A DNA stretch of 64,000 nt from Rhodobacteraceae bacterium DSL-40. GTDB taxonomy: Bacteria; Pseudomonadota; Alphaproteobacteria; Rhodobacterales; Rhodobacteraceae. Shown here piece by piece: positions 36,612 through 45,388 of the stretch. The notes under the pieces are model-generated. The model had not been told where the DNA came from and made no database searches. It saw only the letters and a list, made by a program, of their open reading frames with translations. Location of the stretch: the NCBI GenBank assembly GCA_003258405.1, contig QKPN01000002.1:62001-126000 (forward strand), read 5' to 3'. Every line of letters begins with the position of its first letter. Position 1 is the stretch's first letter. The translations under genes and the position numbers were made by a program.

Positions 36612-37982
36612 CTATCGGTCGATCGCCCCGAACCCCTTCTCTATGAATGCGCCGAGATCCGCAACCATCTCGATCTCGAGAAGGTTACCGGCTGTGGCAC
36701 GGATGCCGCGGGGTGTGACTGCCGCGTCAAAGCCGAGCTTGGCAGCTTCCCGGAGCCGCGCCTCGGCCTGGACCGGCGGACGAAGCGCCCCGGAGAGGCT
36801 GATTTCGCCGAAATAGACCGTCTTCGGCGGCAGCGCGACGTCCTCCCGTGCGGAGATCAGCGCGGCCGCGACTGCGAGATCGGCCGCCGGTTCACTGACC
36901 CGGAGGCCGCCCGCCACATTGAGATAGACGTCCCGATCGGCGAATCCGATGCCGAAGCGGGCCTCGAGCACGGCAAGCAGCATCGAGAGCCGCGACCCGT
37001 CCCAGCCCACGACATTGCGCCGCGCCGTGCCGAGCGCGGTCGGGGCAACCAGCGCCTGGATTTCCGCCAGCAGCGGCCGCGTGCCCTCGATGCCCGCAAA
37101 GACCGCAGACCCCGGCGACGGCTCCCCCCGCTCGGAAAGAAAAAGCGCCGAGGGATTCGCCACTTCCGCAAGGCCCCGCCCGGTCATCTCGAAGACCCCG
37201 ATCTCGTCGGCGGGGCCGAATCGGTTCTTCACGGCGCGCAGGATGCGGAACTGGTGCCCGCGTTCACCCTCGAAATAGAGCACCGTATCCACCATGTGCT
37301 CGACCACTCGAGGCCCGGCGATCTGGCCCTCCTTGGTGACATGGCCCACGAGGATCACCGCGACGCCGCGGCGCTTGGCGAAAGTCACGAGCTCATGGGC
37401 CGCCGCCCGCACCTGGCTCACCGCCCCCGGCGCGCTCTCGACGTGATCGACCCACATGGTCTGGATCGAATCGATGATCGCGAGCGCGGGCCGCTCGGCC
37501 TCAAGCGTTGTGAGAATGTCGCGGAGGTTCGTTTCGGCCGCGAGCTTCAGCGGCGCGTCGGTGAGCTCGAGGCGGCTTGCCCGCATCCGGATCTGCGCCG
37601 CGGCCTCCTCGCCCGAGACATAGATCGTCGGGTTGCCCGCGCGCGCGAAGGCCGCCGCCGCCTGCAGCAGCAACGTCGACTTGCCGATGCCGGGATCGCC
37701 GCCGACCAGGATCGCGGAAGCAGGCACGATTCCGCCTCCCAGCACCCGGTCGAGCTCACCGAGCCCGCTGGTGCGCCGCGGCAGCGCCGCATCCTCGACA
37801 GCAAGATCCGTCAGCTCCACCTTGCGCCCACGCTTTGCCCCGAGCGTCTTGCCCTTCGGCCCGGCATCGGAAAGCCCCGGATCCTCGGCGATGGTGTTCC
37901 ACGCCCCGCAGGCATCGCAGCGCCCGGCCCATTTCGCGTGGACGGCGCCGCAGGCGGAGCAGACAAAGACAGGCTTGCGCAT
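36612..37982 (-). CDS. radA: DNA repair protein RadA
   Basis: RecA-like branch-migration ATPase, 456 residues. The N-terminal zinc ribbon uses C8, C11, C22 and C25. Walker A is GGDPGIGKST at about 94-103, the Walker B region is LAIIDSIQTMW, and KNRFGPADEIGVFEM carries the RadA-specific KNRFG motif. The C-terminal Lon-like domain has LNVAGGLRVSEPAADLAVAAA. It overlaps the end of mlaF and precedes cvpA by 2 bases. Confidence 0.97.
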   Translation of the reverse strand: MRKPVFVCSACGAVHAKWAGRCDACGAWNTIAEDPGLSDAGPKGKTLGAKRGRKVELTDLAVEDAALPRRTSGLGELDRVLGGGIVPASAILVGGDPGIGKSTLLLQAAAAFARAGNPTIYVSGEEAAAQIRMRASRLELTDAPLKLAAETNLRDILTTLEAERPALAIIDSIQTMWVDHVESAPGAVSQVRAAAHELVTFAKRRGVAVILVGHVTKEGQIAGPRVVEHMVDTVLYFEGERGHQFRILRAVKNRFGPADEIGVFEMTGRGLAEVANPSALFLSERGEPSPGSAVFAGIEGTRPLLAEIQALVAPTALGTARRNVVGWDGSRLSMLLAVLEARFGIGFADRDVYLNVAGGLRVSEPAADLAVAAALISAREDVALPPKTVYFGEISLSGALRPPVQAEARLREAAKLGFDAAVTPRGIRATAGNLLEIEMVADLGAFIEKGFGAIDR

Positions 37983-38743
37983 TACCGCACCGCCTCGATC
38001 GGCCCCTCGGCCCGGCCATGAATGAACTGGTCCAAGTAGGGATCGCCGGCCGTATCGATCTCGCCCACCAACCCCGCCCAGCGCACCTTGCCGCCGTGGA
38101 GCATCGCCACGTGATCGGCAACCGTGCGCACCGTGGTCATGTCATGGGTGATGGTGATCGCCGTCGCACCCATTTCGGAAACGAGCTCACGGATCAGGTC
38201 GTTGATGACGCTCGCCATGATCGGATCGAGCCCAGCAGTCGGCTCGTCGAAGAAGATCACCTGCGGATCGGTCGCAATGGCGCGAGCCAGCCCAACCCGC
38301 TTCTGCATGCCACCCGACAGCTCGGCGGGGTAGAGATCGGCTGTCTCCGGGCCAAGCCCCACGCGCCGGAGCTTCTCGATTGCCAGATCGCGGGCCTCGC
38401 GGCGCGGGAGCGGCTTTCTCCCGTGCCGCCGGCGGAAGGCGACGTTCTGCCAGACGGTCAGGCTGTCGAAGAGCGCGCCCCCCTGAAAGAGCATGCCGAA
38501 ATGGCGCAGAAAGCCGCGCCGGTCGAGCCGCCCGATGGGGACTCCGTCGATCAGCACATCTCCCCGGTCGTGATGCAGGATGCCGAGGATGCACTTGAGC
38601 GTCACCGATTTGCCCGTTCCGGATCCGCCGATGATCACGAGGCTCTCGCCCGTCATCACCTTCAGATCGACGCCGGCCAGCACAGGTTTGCCGTCGAAGC
38701 TCTTCCAGACGTCACGGAGCTCGATCTTTGCGGCCGCCGACAT
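37982..38743 (-). CDS. mlaF: ABC transporter ATPase, MlaF family
   Basis: Cytoplasmic ATPase of a Mla-type phospholipid transporter that keeps outer-membrane lipid asymmetry; 253 residues. Walker A GGSGTGKS (39-46), signature LSGGMQKR (142-149) and Walker B VIFFDEPTAGLDP (162-174) are intact, with the H-loop in ITHDM. The start overlaps the mlaE stop by one base (TGATG). The MlaD-like substrate-binding partner is not beside it, so it must be elsewhere or absent. Confidence 0.92.
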   Translation of the reverse strand: MSAAAKIELRDVWKSFDGKPVLAGVDLKVMTGESLVIIGGSGTGKSVTLKCILGILHHDRGDVLIDGVPIGRLDRRGFLRHFGMLFQGGALFDSLTVWQNVAFRRRHGRKPLPRREARDLAIEKLRRVGLGPETADLYPAELSGGMQKRVGLARAIATDPQVIFFDEPTAGLDPIMASVINDLIRELVSEMGATAITITHDMTTVRTVADHVAMLHGGKVRWAGLVGEIDTAGDPYLDQFIHGRAEGPIEAVR

Positions 38744-39540
38744 CAGAAGAAGGCCTCGGTGAGCAGGTAGTTCGCTGCGAGGATGAGGATCGAGGCCGAG
38801 ACCACCGCATTGGTCGTCGCCTGCCCCACGCCCTGCGCGCCCCGGCCTGAATGGTAGCCATGGAAACAGCCCATCAGCGCCAGCACGAAACCGAAGACCG
38901 CCGCCTTCACCAGGCTCGAGATGATGTCGGACGGCTCGAGGAAATCGACCGTGTTGCGGATATAGGCCGCCGGGTTGAAACCCAGCCGCTCGACACCGAC
39001 GAGAAAGCCGCCAAAGACCCCCACCACGTCGCTGATCGCCACCAGCAGCGGCATGGTGAGCGTCGCGGCCAGCACGCGCGGCAGCACGAGATATTTCATC
39101 GGATTGGTCGAGAGCGTGGTCAGCGCGTCGATCTGCTCGGTCACCCGCATGGTGCCGATTTCGGCCGCGATCGACGAGGAAACCCGACCCGCGACCATGA
39201 GCCCGCCCAGCACGGGGCCGAGCTCGCGCACGATGCCGATGGCAACGATCGAGGGCACCACCGTTTCGGCATTGAACCGCGCCCCGCCGGCATAGATCTG
39301 CAGCGCGAGCGCCCCGCCCGTGAACAGTGCGGTCAGCCCGACCACCGGCAGCGAGAAATACCCGATCCTGAGCAGTTGCTGGCCGATCTCGACCGGATAC
39401 CAGGGCGGCCGGAAGAGATGCGAAACCGTCTCGAGCGCGAACAGCGTGAGCCGTCCGGCCCCGCGCAGCAGGCCAATCGCCGAACGGCCGATCGAGGCGA
39501 GAAAGAGGGCGAGGAAACGGGGCAGGAACATGCGCCTCAT
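38743..39540 (-). CDS. mlaE: ABC transporter permease, MlaE family
   Basis: Inner-membrane permease of the same Mla-type system, 265 residues from ATG 39540, which is one base past the alr stop. The in-frame ATG at 39597 lies inside alr and is rejected. Marks: FSLPVVGLTALFTGGALALQ, VARELGPVL-like IVRELGPVLGGLMVAGRVSSSIAAEIGTM, and DALTTLSTNPMKYLVLPRV. About five or six hydrophobic segments are visible. It is translationally close-coupled on both sides. Confidence 0.92.
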   Translation of the reverse strand: MRRMFLPRFLALFLASIGRSAIGLLRGAGRLTLFALETVSHLFRPPWYPVEIGQQLLRIGYFSLPVVGLTALFTGGALALQIYAGGARFNAETVVPSIVAIGIVRELGPVLGGLMVAGRVSSSIAAEIGTMRVTEQIDALTTLSTNPMKYLVLPRVLAATLTMPLLVAISDVVGVFGGFLVGVERLGFNPAAYIRNTVDFLEPSDIISSLVKAAVFGFVLALMGCFHGYHSGRGAQGVGQATTNAVVSASILILAANYLLTEAFF

Positions 39541-39541
39541 G

Positions 39542-40609
39542 CTATGTGGCTGACTGCAGAGCGCCCCCCTTGTAGGCGCGTTCATATCTGTCGCCAAGAG
39601 AGGTCAGGAATTCGTAGCCGATGGTGCCCGCGGCCTGCGCCAGATCGTCTATCCCCTGATGGCCATTGAGGATCTCGAGATGGTCCGGCACCTCATCAAG
39701 CGCGCTCACATCGACGGTGATGAGATCCATCGAGACCCGCCCGATCATCGGACAGGCGGTCTTGCCGGCATAGAGATGCACATTGCCGTTGCCGATCGCG
39801 CGAATGAGCCCGTCGGCATAGCCAGCCGCGACGGTGGCGACCCGGCTCGGCACGGGCGCCATCCAGTGCGCGCCATAACCGACCACCTCGCCGGGCATGA
39901 CATCGCGCACCTGGATGACCGGCAGGGCGAGACTGACGACCGGACCGGCCTCGAGGAAGGGCAGCCCGCCGAACAGGCCGATGCCCGGCCGGACGAGGTC
40001 ATAGTGATAATCGCCCCCGAGCAGGATCCCTCCGGTGGCGGCAAGAGAGCGGCGCGTGCCCGCCAGCGCGGCGGTTGCGGCACCGAACACGCGCATCTGC
40101 TCGGTATTGAGCGGGTGCGCGGGAAGATCGGAACAGGCAAGGTGGCTCAGCACGAGACGGGGCGCGAACCCGGCGATCTCGGGCGACCGCGCGATGAAAT
40201 CGGCTGGCTCCAGCCCGAGCCGGTTCATGCCGCTGTCGATCTGCACGGCGCAGGGACCGCCGGAGAGTGCCGCGGCGAATTCCTTGATCTGTTCGACACT
40301 GTTGAGGCAGGGCGCCAGCACAAACTCGCGGCAGAGCGCGGCATCGCCCGGCATCAGGCCGGACAGCACAAAGATCTCGGCCTCCAGGCCAAGCACCTCG
40401 CGCAGCTCCGCCCCCTCCTCCGCAAGCGCAACGAAGAATGTCCGTACTCCGGCCGCCGCAAGCGCGGGCGCCACACGGGTAATGCCGAGCCCGTAGGCAT
40501 CCGCTTTCAGCACCGCAGCCGTCTCCACCTCCGGACCAGAGCGCGCATCGAGGGCGCGCCAGTTCTCGTTGATCGCGTCGAGATCAATGCTGAGCCGGGC
40601 TCTGGCCAT
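39542..40609 (-). CDS. alr: Alanine racemase
   Basis: PLP enzyme that makes D-alanine for peptidoglycan; 355 residues from ATG 40609, preceded by AGGAGTCC. The longer frame to 41107 runs antisense to mgtE and is rejected. The PLP Lys35 lies in AVLKADAYGLG, the catalytic Tyr245 in VVGYGAHW, and GRVSMDLITVDVS is the phosphate-side motif. It heads the minus-strand operon alr-mlaE-mlaF-radA-cvpA-purF-SDR and is divergent from mgtE across 169 bases. Confidence 0.97.
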   Translation of the reverse strand: MARARLSIDLDAINENWRALDARSGPEVETAAVLKADAYGLGITRVAPALAAAGVRTFFVALAEEGAELREVLGLEAEIFVLSGLMPGDAALCREFVLAPCLNSVEQIKEFAAALSGGPCAVQIDSGMNRLGLEPADFIARSPEIAGFAPRLVLSHLACSDLPAHPLNTEQMRVFGAATAALAGTRRSLAATGGILLGGDYHYDLVRPGIGLFGGLPFLEAGPVVSLALPVIQVRDVMPGEVVGYGAHWMAPVPSRVATVAAGYADGLIRAIGNGNVHLYAGKTACPMIGRVSMDLITVDVSALDEVPDHLEILNGHQGIDDLAQAAGTIGYEFLTSLGDRYERAYKGGALQSAT

Positions 40610-40778
40610 GTCGGACTCCTTCGGTCGGGATGGTTCCCCCAACGGGCAACTTCCAGGCGCCGGGGTCAATAGCGGATTCCTCACGCTTTCGCGGATGTCG
40701 AAGCAGTGCTTTTCACCGGGGGGCGAGTGTGTATGTTCTGCCCCGAACCGAAACGTCCAGCCGGCAGAGGGGCAATGC

Positions 40779-42161
40779 ATGGAAGAGGCGACGACAGAAG
40801 CGGCCGAAACCGTCCAGCACGACAACCCTGTCACCACGGAACTGGTCGAAGCCATTCTTGCCGCCGTCGAGGCCGGAGACAAGGAACGGCTGCTCGAACT
40901 TCTCGAACCGTTGCACGAAGCCGATGTCGCCGATCTGCTCGAACAGCTCGGGCGGAACGAGCGCCGTGCTCTCATCGCGCTCTGGGGCGTGGAGCTCGAC
41001 GGGGCGACCCTGTCCGAACTCGAGGAAGGCGTGCGCGACGAGATCGTCGCCGAACTGCCCGACGAGGTGCTTGCCGCCGCCGTCCAGGACCTTGAGACCG
41101 ACGACATCGTCTACCTCACCGAGGACATGGAGGAGCCGCAGAAGGAGCGGATCCTGCGCGCCCTCGACGACGCCGACCGCGTCGCCGTCGAACAGCTCCT
41201 TCAGCATGACGAATACTCCGCCGGCCGCCTCATGCAGCGCGAGGTCGTCGCCGCGCCGCAACACTGGACGGTGGGCGACGCGATCGACTTCATGCGCGCC
41301 GAGGAATGGCTGCCCGACAGCTTCTACGACCTCATCATTGTCGACGCGGGCATGCATCCGATCGGCATCGTCTCGCTCGGCCGTCTCATGGGATCGTCGC
41401 GCCGCACGCCGCTGCGCGAGATCATGCACGACGACTTCCGCATCTTCCGCGTCGATCAGCCGCAGGAGGACGTGGCCTACGACTTCAACAAATACCACCT
41501 GATATCCGCCCCCGTCGTCGAAAGCGGCGGGCGGCTCGTCGGGGTCATCACCATCGACGACGCGATGGAAGTTCTGGAAGACGAGGCCGAAGAGGACATG
41601 CGCCTGCTCGCCGGCGTCGGCGACGAGGAGCTTTCCGACGGAGTCGCGGAAATTGCCAAGGGCCGGTTCATCTGGCTGTCGGTGAACCTTCTGACCGCCA
41701 TTCTTGCCTCCGCCGTGATTTCGCTCTTTACCAGCACCATCGAGGCGATCGTGGCGCTCGCGGTTCTGATGCCGATCGTTGCCTCCATGGGCGGCAATGC
41801 CGGCACCCAGACCCTCACCGTCGCGGTGCGCGCCCTTGCGACCCGCAGCCTGACGGCAAAGAACGTCGGCCGCTTCGTCGGCCGCGAGGGGCTGGTGGGG
41901 CTCATTAACGGGGTGGGGTTCGCGATCCTGATCGGGGTATTGAGCGGGCTCTATTTCGCGGATTTGCTGCTGGGAATCGTCATCGCCACCGCGATGGTGG
42001 GCAACATGGTGGTGGCGGCCTTCGCCGGGGTGCTCATCCCGCTCGCGCTCGAAAAGGCGGGGGCCGATCCCGCGCTGGCCTCGGGCACCTTTGTCACGAC
42101 AATCACGGACGTCTTCGGCTTCTTTGCCTTTCTCGGACTTGCCGCCGCGCTTCTGACCTGA
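40779..42161 (+). CDS. mgtE: Magnesium transporter MgtE
   Basis: Mg2+ channel of the MgtE family, 460 residues. Cytoplasmic N domain (about 1-130, helical, LLEPLHEADVADLLEQL), a pair of CBS domains (about 135-255, YSAGRLMQREVVAAP and YDFNKYHLISAPVVE), then five transmembrane helices from about 285, with the selectivity segment PIVASMGGNAGTQT. ATG 40779 is chosen: AGAGGGG lies just upstream, and the in-frame extension to 40569 would overlap the alr start. No Mg riboswitch is recognised in 40610-40778. The gene stands between dnaB and alr. Confidence 0.95.
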   Translation: MEEATTEAAETVQHDNPVTTELVEAILAAVEAGDKERLLELLEPLHEADVADLLEQLGRNERRALIALWGVELDGATLSELEEGVRDEIVAELPDEVLAAAVQDLETDDIVYLTEDMEEPQKERILRALDDADRVAVEQLLQHDEYSAGRLMQREVVAAPQHWTVGDAIDFMRAEEWLPDSFYDLIIVDAGMHPIGIVSLGRLMGSSRRTPLREIMHDDFRIFRVDQPQEDVAYDFNKYHLISAPVVESGGRLVGVITIDDAMEVLEDEAEEDMRLLAGVGDEELSDGVAEIAKGRFIWLSVNLLTAILASAVISLFTSTIEAIVALAVLMPIVASMGGNAGTQTLTVAVRALATRSLTAKNVGRFVGREGLVGLINGVGFAILIGVLSGLYFADLLLGIVIATAMVGNMVVAAFAGVLIPLALEKAGADPALASGTFVTTITDVFGFFAFLGLAAALLT

Positions 42162-42166
42162 CCTGG

Positions 42167-42264
42167 GGCGCGGCTGGCGCCGCGCCGGCGGCCTTTGCCG
42201 CCATCCTGAGCGCGCAGGTGCGCGCAAGACGGATTTTCAGGTCGGGCGCGTGTTCGCGCCCGAC
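42167..42264. terminator. Three hairpins between convergent mgtE and dnaB
   Basis: The 159-base gap holds three GC-rich stems: GGCGCGGC/GCCGCGCC (42167-42186), GGCGGC/GCCGCC (42187-42202) and GTCGGGCGCG/CGCGCCCGAC with a TGTT loop (42241-42264). None has a T-run. They probably mark transcript ends or block convergent read-through. Nothing else is seen here. Confidence 0.45.
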
Positions 42265-42320
42265 TGACTGCTCTCCAGGTTAGCAAACCTGTATGAGAAC
42301 TCTCGCCGCCGCCCCGGAGA

Positions 42321-43808
42321 TCAGCCGAAATCGCCCTCGATCGCCTGCTGATAAGGCCGCACGAGGTTCGAGAAGCGGGTGAACTGCCCTTCGAAGGCCA
42401 GTTCGACCGTTCCGATCGGTCCATGACGCTGCTTGCCGACGATGACTTCGGCCTTGCCATGGAGCGCGCTCATCTCGTCCTTCCACTTGACCATGCCTTC
42501 GAGGTCATGGTCGCCCGGCTTCTCGCGTTCCTTGTAGTATTCCTCGCGGAACACGAACATCACCACGTCGGCATCCTGTTCGATCGAGCCCGATTCCCGG
42601 AGGTCGGAGAGCTGCGGGCGCTTGTCCTCGCGCTGCTCGACCTGACGGGAGAGCTGGGACAGCGCGATGACGGGAATGTTGAGTTCCTTCGCGATCGCCT
42701 TGAGCCCCTGCGTGATCTCCGACACCTCCTGCACACGGCCCTCGGAGCGGGAGGAGGCGGGTCGGGCGAGTTGGAGATAGTCGATGACGAGTACGTCGAG
42801 CCCGTGCTGGCGCTTGAGCCGCCGGGCGCGGGCCGCGATGGTAGAGATCGGCAAGGCGGGCGTATCGTCGATGAAGAGCGGCGCGTTCTCAAGCGCCTTC
42901 GCCGCCTCGAGGAATCGGCGCATCTCCTCCTCGGTCATGTTGCCTTCGCGGATGTTGTGCGAGGGAACCCGTGCCGCTTCCGACAGCACGCGCGCGGCGA
43001 GCTGTTCGGCCGACATTTCGAGCGAGTAGAATCCGACGACGCCGCCCTCGACCGCGCCTTCGCTGCCGTCGTGGCGGGTGCCGCGCCGGTAGGCCTTGGC
43101 GATGTTGTAGGCGATGTTAGTCGCAAGTGCGGTCTTGCCCATCGAGGGGCGCCCGGCGAGGATCAGAAGGTCGGAGGGATGCAAGCCGCCGAGGCGGCGG
43201 TCGAGATCGTCGAGGCCGGTGGAAATCCCTGCCAGCCCACCCTCGCGTTCGTAGGCCGCATTGGCGACCTTGACCGCATCGACGACGGCACGGCGGAAGC
43301 TCTGGAAGCCCTTGTCCACCTTGCCCTGCTCGCCGAGCTGGTAGAGCGCCTGCTCCGCCTCGGTGATCTGGTCGCGGGCCTCGCTCTCGACATCCATGCG
43401 CGAAGCCTTGCCCGCGATGTTCTGCCCGAGCAGAATTAGTTCGCGCCGGATCGCGAGGTCATAGATGAGCTGGGCATAGTCGCGCGCCGCGAAGAGCGAG
43501 ATCGCGGCGCCCGCGAGCCGGACGAGATAGGCGGGGCCGCCCACCGCATCGAGCCCTGCGTCCCCCTCGAAGAAGGCCTTCAGCGTCACCGGCGTTGCAA
43601 GGGCGTTCTTCTTGATCCGGCCTGCGGCCACCTCGAAGATCCGGGCGTGGACGGGATCGAAGAAATGTTCGGGCTGCACGATCGAGGCCACCCGGTCGTA
43701 GACGTCGTTGTTGACGAGCAGAGCGCCGAGAAGCGCCTGTTCCGCCTCGATGTTGTTCGGTAATCCGCCCGTCTCGCCATCGAGGGCGCCCGTCGTGCCG
43801 TCAGCCAT
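42321..43808 (-). CDS. dnaB: Replicative DNA helicase DnaB
   Basis: Hexameric 5'-3' helicase of the replication fork, 495 residues. The N-terminal helical domain (about 15-120) starts with PNNIEAEQALLGALL and is joined by a linker to the RecA-fold motor. Walker A GRPSMGKTA lies at about 218-226; H2/H3-type motifs are VIDYLQL and ALSQLSRQVEQREDKRPQLSDLRESGSIEQDAD. The C-terminal FEGQFTRFSN is typical. No intein is present. It is single, with DnaA-box-like sites upstream. Confidence 0.97.
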   Translation of the reverse strand: MADGTTGALDGETGGLPNNIEAEQALLGALLVNNDVYDRVASIVQPEHFFDPVHARIFEVAAGRIKKNALATPVTLKAFFEGDAGLDAVGGPAYLVRLAGAAISLFAARDYAQLIYDLAIRRELILLGQNIAGKASRMDVESEARDQITEAEQALYQLGEQGKVDKGFQSFRRAVVDAVKVANAAYEREGGLAGISTGLDDLDRRLGGLHPSDLLILAGRPSMGKTALATNIAYNIAKAYRRGTRHDGSEGAVEGGVVGFYSLEMSAEQLAARVLSEAARVPSHNIREGNMTEEEMRRFLEAAKALENAPLFIDDTPALPISTIAARARRLKRQHGLDVLVIDYLQLARPASSRSEGRVQEVSEITQGLKAIAKELNIPVIALSQLSRQVEQREDKRPQLSDLRESGSIEQDADVVMFVFREEYYKEREKPGDHDLEGMVKWKDEMSALHGKAEVIVGKQRHGPIGTVELAFEGQFTRFSNLVRPYQQAIEGDFG

Positions 43809-43861
43809 GTCGCAATCTCCCTGAAGCCGCTACCATACCCCATTGGCGCGGCATCGTGGCC

Positions 43862-43905
43862 TGTGGATAATGGGGATACCGGTGATAAGGCCAGGGTTTT
43901 TCACA
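43862..43905. promoter_or_regulatory. Two DnaA-box-like sites upstream of dnaB
   Basis: The minus strand at 43862-43870 reads TTATCCACA, an exact match to the DnaA box TTATNCACA. The plus strand at 43897-43905 reads TTTTTCACA, one mismatch. They face each other 26 bases apart, 54-97 bases upstream of the dnaB start and on the other side about 90 bases before the DUF2270 gene. Confidence 0.55.
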
Positions 43906-43991
43906 GGCCCGGCCGTCAACGACCCGCGAGCGGCAAGCCGGGCCGCACACACGCGACCCGAGCGGCGCGGGGCTTCAGGGAGGAGCGGAAG

Positions 43992-44678
43992 ATGGATGGA
44001 AGCATCAACGACGGATCCGGAGGTCAGACGCGGATGTTTGACAATGCCGAGATCGGCGCCCTCGCCCACCTCTACCGCGGCGAGGTCTATCGCAGCACGC
44101 TCTGGCGCACCCGGCTCGATCACACGACGAACTGGGCGGTGGTTACCACGGGGCTCGCGCTCTCCCTCACCTTCGCCGGCCCCTACGCCTCACCACTGCC
44201 CCTGCTGCTCGTGGGCCTGCTGGTGATCGTCTTCCTGCTCTTCGAAGCCCGCCGCTACCGCTATTTCAACGTCTGGCGCGCCCGGTGCCGCCTGATGGAA
44301 ACCGACATGTACGGGCCGATCCTGCGCGGGGAAGGGGTTGTGATGGACGGCAAGTGGAACACCCTGCTGGCCCAGGATTACATCAAGCCGCATTTTCACA
44401 TCAGCTACTGGCGAGCAATCGGACGGCGCCTGAGAAAGAACTATGCCTACATCCTCGCCGTGCAGGCCGTCGCCTATTTCGGCAAGCTCGCGATTCATCC
44501 GGTGCCCGTGCCTGACTGGAGCGAGTTTCTCGCCCGCGCCGCGATCGGCCCGATTCCCGGCATCTACGTGGTTCTGGCGGGGGTCGCCTTTCACGGCGGC
44601 TGGATCTTCGTCGCCTTGCATTCCTTCCTGATCGAGAAGCGCGCCCGCGCCGGGCGCAGTCTCATCTCGATTGCCTGA
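43992..44678 (+). CDS. DUF2270 membrane protein
   Basis: A 228-residue predicted membrane protein of the DUF2270 family; function unknown. About four hydrophobic segments are visible: 47-62, 68-85, near 150-165 and near 195-215. Between the second and third are the conserved-looking RRYRYFNVWRARCRLMETDMYGP and HFHISYWRAIGRRLRKNYAYIL. ATG 43992 is preceded by GGGAGGA; the in-frame ATG at 43863 is inside the DnaA-box region and rejected. It converges on the class-I amidotransferase, 2 bases between stops. Confidence 0.85.
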   Translation: MDGSINDGSGGQTRMFDNAEIGALAHLYRGEVYRSTLWRTRLDHTTNWAVVTTGLALSLTFAGPYASPLPLLLVGLLVIVFLLFEARRYRYFNVWRARCRLMETDMYGPILRGEGVVMDGKWNTLLAQDYIKPHFHISYWRAIGRRLRKNYAYILAVQAVAYFGKLAIHPVPVPDWSEFLARAAIGPIPGIYVVLAGVAFHGGWIFVALHSFLIEKRARAGRSLISIA

Positions 44679-44680
44679 TC

Positions 44681-45388
44681 TCAGGAGAGGGCAGCGGCTG
44701 CAAGCTGGCTTTCGGAACGGTCCTGCGCCTCGGCCGCACGAACCAGAGCCGCGAAAAGTGCGCGCTGGCGATGCGCGTAGAAAAGATGCTCCGGGTGCCA
44801 CTGCACCCCGAGCGCAAAGGGCTCGCGCACCCGCTCGACCGCCTGGATCATGCCGCCCGTGTCGCGTGCCGCAACCCGCAGCCCCTCCCCGAGCCGGTCG
44901 ACGGCCTGGCTGTGCAGCGAATTCACCTGCATCTCTGCAGGCCCGGCGATCGTCGCAAGCCGCGTTCCCGGTTCGGGCAGCACGGTCTTGCGTGGCAGGA
45001 TCGTCTTGACCTTGCGGCTCTCGCGGAACGTCGCATAGGCATCGCCATCCAGCGATCCGCCGAGTGCCACGTTCAGCATCTGCGAGCCGCGGCAGATGCC
45101 AAGCACAGGCTTGCCCTCGGCCATCGCCTCGATCACGAGGCGGCGTTCGAGCGCGTCGCGCTCCGGATCGAGCCGTGCGCTGGCAACGAGCTTGCCGCCG
45201 TAAAGATCGGGCGAGATATCGTCGCCGCCGCCGATGATGATGCCATCAACCCTGGAAACACTCGCCTCACGTCCCGCGACCCAGCGCCGGGCGCGGCCGC
45301 CCGCCAGCCAGACGTTGAACGCCACGAGCGGAAAGATCCGCCACCCCGACCGGTGCGAGGTGGTAACACCGATACGCGGCCGCCTCAT
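44681..45388 (-). CDS. Class I glutamine amidotransferase-like / gamma-glutamyl-GABA hydrolase family (peptidase C26)
   Basis: A PuuD-like hydrolase of 235 residues. The triad is complete: nucleophile Cys99 in VLGICRGSQMLNVALGG, with His198 and Glu200 in LGVQWHPEH. IIGGGDDISPDLYGG near residue 52 is typical of C26. The family removes gamma-glutamyl groups from small amides. The ATG overlaps the upstream amidoligase stop by 4 bases (ATGA), so the two are surely cotranslated. Together they could add and remove a glutamyl (or similar) amide; the substrate is unknown. Confidence 0.88.
   Translation of the reverse strand: MRRPRIGVTTSHRSGWRIFPLVAFNVWLAGGRARRWVAGREASVSRVDGIIIGGGDDISPDLYGGKLVASARLDPERDALERRLVIEAMAEGKPVLGICRGSQMLNVALGGSLDGDAYATFRESRKVKTILPRKTVLPEPGTRLATIAGPAEMQVNSLHSQAVDRLGEGLRVAARDTGGMIQAVERVREPFALGVQWHPEHLFYAHRQRALFAALVRAAEAQDRSESQLAAAALS

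Noticed and set aside
40610-40778. Magnesium riboswitch in the mgtE leader
   Set aside because: The leader is short and lacks the long multi-helix architecture of known Mg-sensing RNAs.
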